Shown piece by piece: positions 59,729 through 64,000 of a stretch of 64,000 bases of DNA. Source of the stretch: Antarcticirhabdus aurantiaca (GTDB lineage: Bacteria > Pseudomonadota > Alphaproteobacteria > Rhizobiales > Rhizobiaceae); contig NZ_VTOM01000008.1 of NCBI RefSeq assembly GCF_009765365.1, positions 167,812 to 231,811 on the forward strand, given 5' to 3'. A program made the position numbers and the translations under genes. The notes beneath the pieces were generated by a model. It saw nothing but the letters and a program-made list of their open reading frames with translations, was not told the origin of the DNA and ran no database searches. Position 1 is the first letter of the stretch, and each line of letters begins with the position of its first letter.

Positions 59729-61825
59729 ATGACCCGCGTCGCCCGCCGCGCCCGCTTGTTCCTGTTCTCGGCGCTGTCCTCCGGGCTCGCGCTGTTGCCC
59801 GCCGCCGCGCAGCAGTCGGGGCCCGCGCCGGAGGCGGCACCGGCCGAGCGGCCAGCCGGCGCGGTGCTGCCGGCGGGCGGTGACTGGCCCTATTGGGGCG
59901 GCGACGCGGATGCGACGCGCTTCTCGAGCCTCGGCCAGATCACGCCGGAGAACGTGTCGCGGCTCGAAAAGGTCTGGGAGTACCGCACCGGCGACCTGCC
60001 GACCGGCAATGCCGAGAACAAGTACGCGGCGGAAACGACGCCCATCAAGGTCGGCGACAGCCTCTATCTCTGCTCGGCCAAGAACATCCTCATCGCCCTC
60101 GACGCGGCCACCGGCGAGGAGCGCTGGCGCCACGATCCGCAGGTCTCGAACGACGCGATCCCCTACAGCGCCAGCTGCCGGGGCGTCTCCTACTTCGCCG
60201 TGCCGGACGCGGCGCCCGACGCTCCTTGCGCGACTCGGATCATCGAGGGCACGCTCGACGCGCGGCTGATCGCGGTGGACGCGCGCACCGGCCAGCTCTG
60301 CGCCGATTTCGGCGCGAACGGCGAGGTGGACCTTTGGGCCGGCATCGGCGAGCGCGTGCCGGGCTGGTACGCCGTCACCGCGCCGCCGGCGATCGTGCGG
60401 GGCGTCGTCGTCACCGGCGCGCAGGTCAAGGACGGGCAGGCCGAGAACGCGCCCTCCGGCGTCATCCGCGGCTACGACGCGGTGACGGGCGCGCTGGTCT
60501 GGGCCTGGGACCTCGCCGAGCCCACGCGCAGGGGCGCGCCGCCGGAAGGCGAGACCTACACCCGCGGCACGCCCAACATGTGGACCACGGCGAGCTTCGA
60601 CGAGGAACTCGGCCTCGTCTTCCTGCCCCTCGGCAACTCCTCCGTCGATTATTGGGGCGGCAACCGCTCGGAGGCCGAGAAGGCGTACTCGACCTCGCTC
60701 GTCGCGCTCGACGCCGCCACCGGCACCGAGCGCTGGCGCTTCCAGACCGTCCACTACGACGTCTGGGACTACGACCTCGGCAGCCAGGCGACCCTCGTCG
60801 ACCTGCCGCGCGAGGGCGGCGAGAGCGTCCCGGCGATCGTTCTGCCGAGCAAGCAGGGCGACATCTTCGTTCTCGACCGGCGCACGGGCGAATCCCTCTT
60901 CCCCGTCGAGGAGGTCGAGGTGCCCGGCGGCGGCGTCGAGCCGGACCGGCTGTCGAAGACGCAGCCGGTGTCGCGCTATCACAGCCTGCTCTTTCCCCGC
61001 CTCACCGAGGCCGACATGTGGGGCATGACGCCGCTCGACCAGCTCTTCTGCCGCATCCAGTTCCGGCAGGCGAGCTATGACGGCCCCTACACCCCGCCGA
61101 CCAGCGAGCGGCACTTCATCCAGTATCCCGGCTACAACGGCGGCTCGGACTGGGGCTCGGTCGCGATCGACCCGCAGCGCGGCGTCATCGTCGCCAACTA
61201 CAACGACATGCCCAACCACAACCGGCTGATCCCGCGCGAGGAGGCCGACGCGATGGGCCTGAAGCCGATCAACGAGGTGCCGCCGGGCGCGCAGGGCGGC
61301 GCCAACGCGGAAGGCGCGGGCGACCCGCAGGCCGGCAGCCCCTACGCCATCGACGTCAATGCCGGCTGGCGCGTGCCCTTCACCGGGCTCCTGTGCAAGG
61401 AGCCGCCCTATGGCGGCATCCGCGCGATCGAGCTCGCCACCGGCAAGACGCTCTGGGACAAGCCGCTCGGCACCGCGCGCAAGAACGGGCCCTTCGGCAT
61501 CCCGACCTATCTGCCGCTGACCATCGGCACGCCCAACAACGGCGGCTCGGTGGTGACGGCGGGCGGGCTCGTCTTCATCGCCGCGGCGACCGACGACCTC
61601 TTCCGGGCGATCGACGTCGAGACCGGCGAGGTGGTCTGGCAGGACGCGCTGCCGGCGGGCGGCCAGGCGAACCCGATCGCCTACGAGGCGGATGGGCGCG
61701 AATTCGTCCTCATCGCGCCGGGCGGCCACCACTTCATGGAAACCCCGGTCGGCGACTCCATCATCGCCTATGCCCTGCCGAAGGACGAGGCGGGCGAGGG
61801 CGAGGGCGACGGCGGCGCGCGCTAG
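59729..61825 (+). CDS. PQQ-dependent dehydrogenase, periplasmic subunit (glucose/quinate/polyol family)
   Basis: Oxidises a sugar, polyol or cyclic acid in the periplasm and hands electrons to ubiquinone through the membrane subunit. The 698-residue product has its own signal (LFLFSALSSGLALLPAAA), then an eight-bladed propeller with repeats such as LIALDAATGEERWRH, LVALDAATGTERWRF and IRAIELATGKTLWDK, and the PQQ-site region TVHYDVWDYDLGSQ with the likely catalytic Asp. ATG 59729 follows GAGGAAAAG. Substrate cannot be decided; no pqq biosynthesis genes are in the window. Confidence 0.92.
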   Translation: MTRVARRARLFLFSALSSGLALLPAAAQQSGPAPEAAPAERPAGAVLPAGGDWPYWGGDADATRFSSLGQITPENVSRLEKVWEYRTGDLPTGNAENKYAAETTPIKVGDSLYLCSAKNILIALDAATGEERWRHDPQVSNDAIPYSASCRGVSYFAVPDAAPDAPCATRIIEGTLDARLIAVDARTGQLCADFGANGEVDLWAGIGERVPGWYAVTAPPAIVRGVVVTGAQVKDGQAENAPSGVIRGYDAVTGALVWAWDLAEPTRRGAPPEGETYTRGTPNMWTTASFDEELGLVFLPLGNSSVDYWGGNRSEAEKAYSTSLVALDAATGTERWRFQTVHYDVWDYDLGSQATLVDLPREGGESVPAIVLPSKQGDIFVLDRRTGESLFPVEEVEVPGGGVEPDRLSKTQPVSRYHSLLFPRLTEADMWGMTPLDQLFCRIQFRQASYDGPYTPPTSERHFIQYPGYNGGSDWGSVAIDPQRGVIVANYNDMPNHNRLIPREEADAMGLKPINEVPPGAQGGANAEGAGDPQAGSPYAIDVNAGWRVPFTGLLCKEPPYGGIRAIELATGKTLWDKPLGTARKNGPFGIPTYLPLTIGTPNNGGSVVTAGGLVFIAAATDDLFRAIDVETGEVVWQDALPAGGQANPIAYEADGREFVLIAPGGHHFMETPVGDSIIAYALPKDEAGEGEGDGGAR

Positions 61826-61859
61826 CGGCGCGGCACCCCGCCGGCGGAGTGCCGCTCCC

Positions 61860-62579
61860 GTGACCGAGGCCGAACTCGACGACTTCCTCGCCGCCTGCCC
61901 CTTCCTGTTCCACATGGCCGAGGCGGGGGCATGGGAGTCGATCCGCGCGCACGGTCTCCTGTCGACCTCCGCGCTCCTCGACCTGTGCGGCGTGCCGGCG
62001 CCCGAGCGCGCGGCGATCGAGGCCGGGCGGCGGGCGGCGGGCGTGACGCTGACGGGGCCGGCGGGCGAGCGGATCGCGATCCGCGACAACGGGCCGATGA
62101 GCGATGCGAGCCTCGAGCGCTGTCTCGACGACGGCGTCGCGCCCGCCGACTGGTACCGCCTCCTCAACGCCCGCACCTTCTTCTGGACGAACCGCCCCCG
62201 CCTCGACCGCCTCCTCGCCGCCCGAACCTACCGCGCCCGCGCCCACGACGTCCTCACGCTCGACGCCCGCACGCTCGTCGAGGCCTACGCCGACCGGATC
62301 GCCCTCTCGCCGATCAATTCCGGCGCGACGAGCCGCTTCCCCGCCCGCCGCGGCCTCTCGACCTTCCGCACCATCCCCGGCTGCCCGTGGGGACAGTGGC
62401 GCGCCAAGCGCGGACGCAAGGGCGCCGTCGTGGAACTCGCCGTCCTCGGCGGCATCCCCGACATCGAACGCTTCGTCACCCGCGTCACGCGCGAGGGCGG
62501 CGGCGAGCCGGCATGCATCCTGGTCGAGCGTGACGCCGGCTTGAGCGCGGGCGCTCCCGTAATCAGGCCAACTTATTGA
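61860..62579 (+). CDS. uncharacterised protein (possible DUF7002 family)
   Basis: A 239-residue soluble protein. FLFHMAEAGAWESIRAHGLLSTSALLDL at about residues 14-41 follows the His-x(n)-Ile-x(3)-GLLS pattern seen at the start of several ADP-ribosyltransferase-like folds. Further on are RDNGPMSDASLERCL, WYRLLNARTFFWTNRPRLDRLL and SPINSGATSR. I cannot name a reaction. GTG 61860 is the first sensible start, 34 bp after the dehydrogenase gene, so cotranscription is possible. Confidence 0.7.
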   Translation: MTEAELDDFLAACPFLFHMAEAGAWESIRAHGLLSTSALLDLCGVPAPERAAIEAGRRAAGVTLTGPAGERIAIRDNGPMSDASLERCLDDGVAPADWYRLLNARTFFWTNRPRLDRLLAARTYRARAHDVLTLDARTLVEAYADRIALSPINSGATSRFPARRGLSTFRTIPGCPWGQWRAKRGRKGAVVELAVLGGIPDIERFVTRVTREGGGEPACILVERDAGLSAGAPVIRPTY

Positions 62580-62639
62580 ATTTCTGGCCGGTTTCCGTGG
62601 CTGCCCGCGACTTCACATGTGAGTCAACTTTGAGGCGAC

Positions 62640-62649
62640 GGGGGGGGGG
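62640..62649 (+). repeat. ten-G homopolymer tract
   Basis: An uninterrupted run of ten G in the 279 bp spacer before the RTX gene, about 210 bp upstream of its start. Long G tracts can vary in length by slippage. The spacer is markedly richer in A and T than the region to its left and contains no gene that I can support. Confidence 0.7.
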
Positions 62650-62858
62650 CGCTAAGTGGTTGTGGCTGATGCGGCGAGCGGGCGAGCCAGAAGGCCACAA
62701 CCACGAAAGTGAGTCGGAATACCGACGGGCAGTATGCCAGCTTGCATTCCGATTTTATTCGCGTAATGGTTGTAAAATCCCTAGGGTTGTACGATTATGT
62801 CGTCGCCGAGCATCGAGCATGTATCGGATCAGCAGAGTGAAATTTAGGGGGAATAGCA

Positions 62859-63890
62859 ATGGCGACCATACGTGGGACGGCCCGGACTGAAACCATTAAC
62901 GGAACAACCAGCAGCGATACGATCTACACCGGCGGCGGTGATGATACGGTTTATGGGAACGGCGGGAATGACCATGTCATTGCCTACACCGGCAATGTGA
63001 CCGTAGTTATGGGCGGAAGATATATATCGCAGTACACGATCGTGGAGACAGGAACCGGTAACGATACCATCCAGTTGTCTACCTCTGTCCTAAACATCGT
63101 AAATTCGGGAGAGGGCAACGATACGATCTATGGCACCAACAGCACTGAGGAGAGAATAACGACCGGTGGTGGTGATGATCTTGTCATCTTGGGAGGCGGC
63201 GGCAAGGATACCGTGTCGACAGGCTCTGGAGCCGACACAGTCAATGCGAGTGGAATCTATACATCCTTGGATATCGATACAAGCATCGGCAACGATGTCG
63301 TTATGCTCGGAAACGTTATTCAAACTGCTCTCGTCAATGTCGGTGACGGCGACGACGTTATTCTTCTGGATCAGTACCCATTCGGTTACAACAAGATTGC
63401 CGGAGGGGCGGGATTCGATATCATCGCAGCTACTCAGAACAATGCGACTCTCAATATTGCGTCGATTTCTGGCATTGAGATGATCACCTCCCAGGGTCGA
63501 GCCGCGTTCGACATCACGCTTGATGGTGGCAAATATGGCGACCCGGCTCCGTCTGCCGGCTCTGTGAATGTTTTCGATTTCAGCGCGACACAACTCGTCG
63601 GCGTTCGGAGTATCACAGGTTCGTCTCTTAACGAGGCGATTTTGATGAACGGGGCATATAATGGAGATAACCCTGCTCTCGCCTCCAACGATCGAATCGC
63701 TTCTGGGGGCGGTGATGATCTCGTTCACGCCGGCTATGGTCACGACATCATCGATGCCGGGACGGGCAACGATACGGTCTATGGTGGGGGCGGCAGCGAT
63801 CTCTTCTTCACTCAAGCAGCTTCGGCTTCTGCCAGCACTTTGACGGTTATGGACTTCAACGGCCAGTTTGACGTGGCCTGCCCCCGTTAG
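62859..63890 (+). pseudogene. RTX-type calcium-binding repeat protein, 3' end apparently interrupted
   Basis: A 343-residue reading frame with many glycine/aspartate nonapeptides: TGGGDDTVYGNGGNDHV near residue 23, SGEGNDTIYG, TGGGDDLVILGGGGKDTV, VGDGDDVILL, and SGGGDDLVHAGYGHDIIDAGTGNDTVYGGGG near the end. Such repeats bind calcium outside the cell after type I secretion. ATG 62859 follows AGGGGGA. The frame stops five residues after DFNGQFD, in sequence (VACPR) that no longer looks RTX-like and coincides with a mobile-element edge, so a C-terminal secretion signal seems lost. GC content is far below that of neighbours, a sign of transfer. No type I secretion genes are near. Confidence 0.75.
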
Positions 63891-64000
63891 GTGGCCCGGT
63901 TCAAATCTAATGCATGGTTGGCTTATCGGCGACGTTTGAGGTGGCCGGCGAAGCGGGTTGGGGTGGCGCAGCCGGCCACGGCACGACGGCTGGTGCCGGC
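63872..64000. mobile_element. probable end of an insertion sequence, continuing past the window
   Basis: From about 63872 the sequence turns from RTX-like to GC-rich, with AGGTGGCC repeated in the same direction at 63889-63896 and 63939-63946 and a related GGGTGGCG at 63960-63967. Repeated short blocks near the terminus are a trait of IS21-type ends. On the minus strand a frame entering from the right stops at 63921-63919, which could be a transposase tail or a remnant. The element type and its exact edge cannot be settled because only about 130 bp are visible. Confidence 0.5.

Noticed and set aside
59250..59760. Frameshift that split a single glucose dehydrogenase gene
   Set aside because: The two frames are separated by 80 bp, the first ends in a natural hydrophilic tail, and the second has its own ribosome site and signal peptide; separate subunits are the simpler reading.
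63890..63925. T-loop-like GGTTCAAATC suggesting a tRNA 3' end
   Set aside because: No acceptor, D or anticodon arms can be folded upstream, where RTX coding sequence lies.

Overview
The window is GC-rich (roughly 70 %) chromosomal DNA of an alphaproteobacterium, most likely a Hyphomicrobiales (Rhizobiales) member. The pointers are a RirA-type Rrf2 iron regulator with Irr-box-like palindromes upstream, an atpHAGDC operon without atpBEF, the Bat-type MoxR/VWA operon, the rplU-rpmA-GNAT-obgE-proB-proA-nadD-rsfS-rlmH series, and hairpin-forming dispersed repeats with a GTCATCCCGG core. The genus cannot be fixed from this sequence alone. Coding density is high, start codons are often GTG or TTG, and 1 to 4 bp stop/start overlaps are frequent.

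Layout: 0-12.5 kb holds the 3' end of fmt, truA, a methyltransferase and a lysine/arginine biosynthesis region (dapE, dapD, argB) interleaved with a lytic transglycosylase lipoprotein, a LOG-family protein, a HAD nucleotidase and an MHS-type transporter. At 12.5-19.4 kb lie a propionyl-CoA synthetase gene, a tandem glycine riboswitch with its promoter ahead of a D-amino acid dehydrogenase, an N-acetylmuramidase-like protein and otsBA (trehalose synthesis). At 19.4-23.1 kb are two unknown proteins, a YbfB-like MFS protein and dxr (isoprenoid synthesis). At 23.4-29.6 kb a seven-gene, tightly overlapping Bat operon runs rightward (MoxR ATPase, DUF58, DUF4381-like, two VWA proteins, a TPR-like protein, a BatD-like protein).

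At 29.7-30.7 kb a small four-cysteine protein and rirA diverge from a spacer carrying three Irr-box-like palindromes. At 30.6-40.1 kb a long leftward series runs from rplU to rlmH, followed by a SRAP protein and a phospholipase D family protein. At 40.4-45.3 kb, divergently, are an EnvC-like activator, ctpA, a divergent polysaccharide deacetylase and rppH. Next come a signal-peptidase-I-like protein lacking the usual catalytic lysine, atpHAGDC, an orphan flagellin gene, and priA (45.3-55.7 kb).

The last 8 kb is more accessory: dps, a secreted MsrA, a GlcG/HbpS-like protein, a YegD-like Hsp70, a PQQ dehydrogenase encoded as a separate membrane subunit plus periplasmic subunit, an uncharacterised protein, and finally a lower-GC RTX repeat gene that seems to be cut off at its 3' end by the edge of a mobile element reaching the end of the window. 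No tRNA, rRNA or CRISPR array was seen. The most interesting leads are the three-palindrome iron-control spacer, the lysine-less signal peptidase homologue, the riboswitch-controlled D-amino acid dehydrogenase, the split PQQ dehydrogenase and the interrupted RTX locus.
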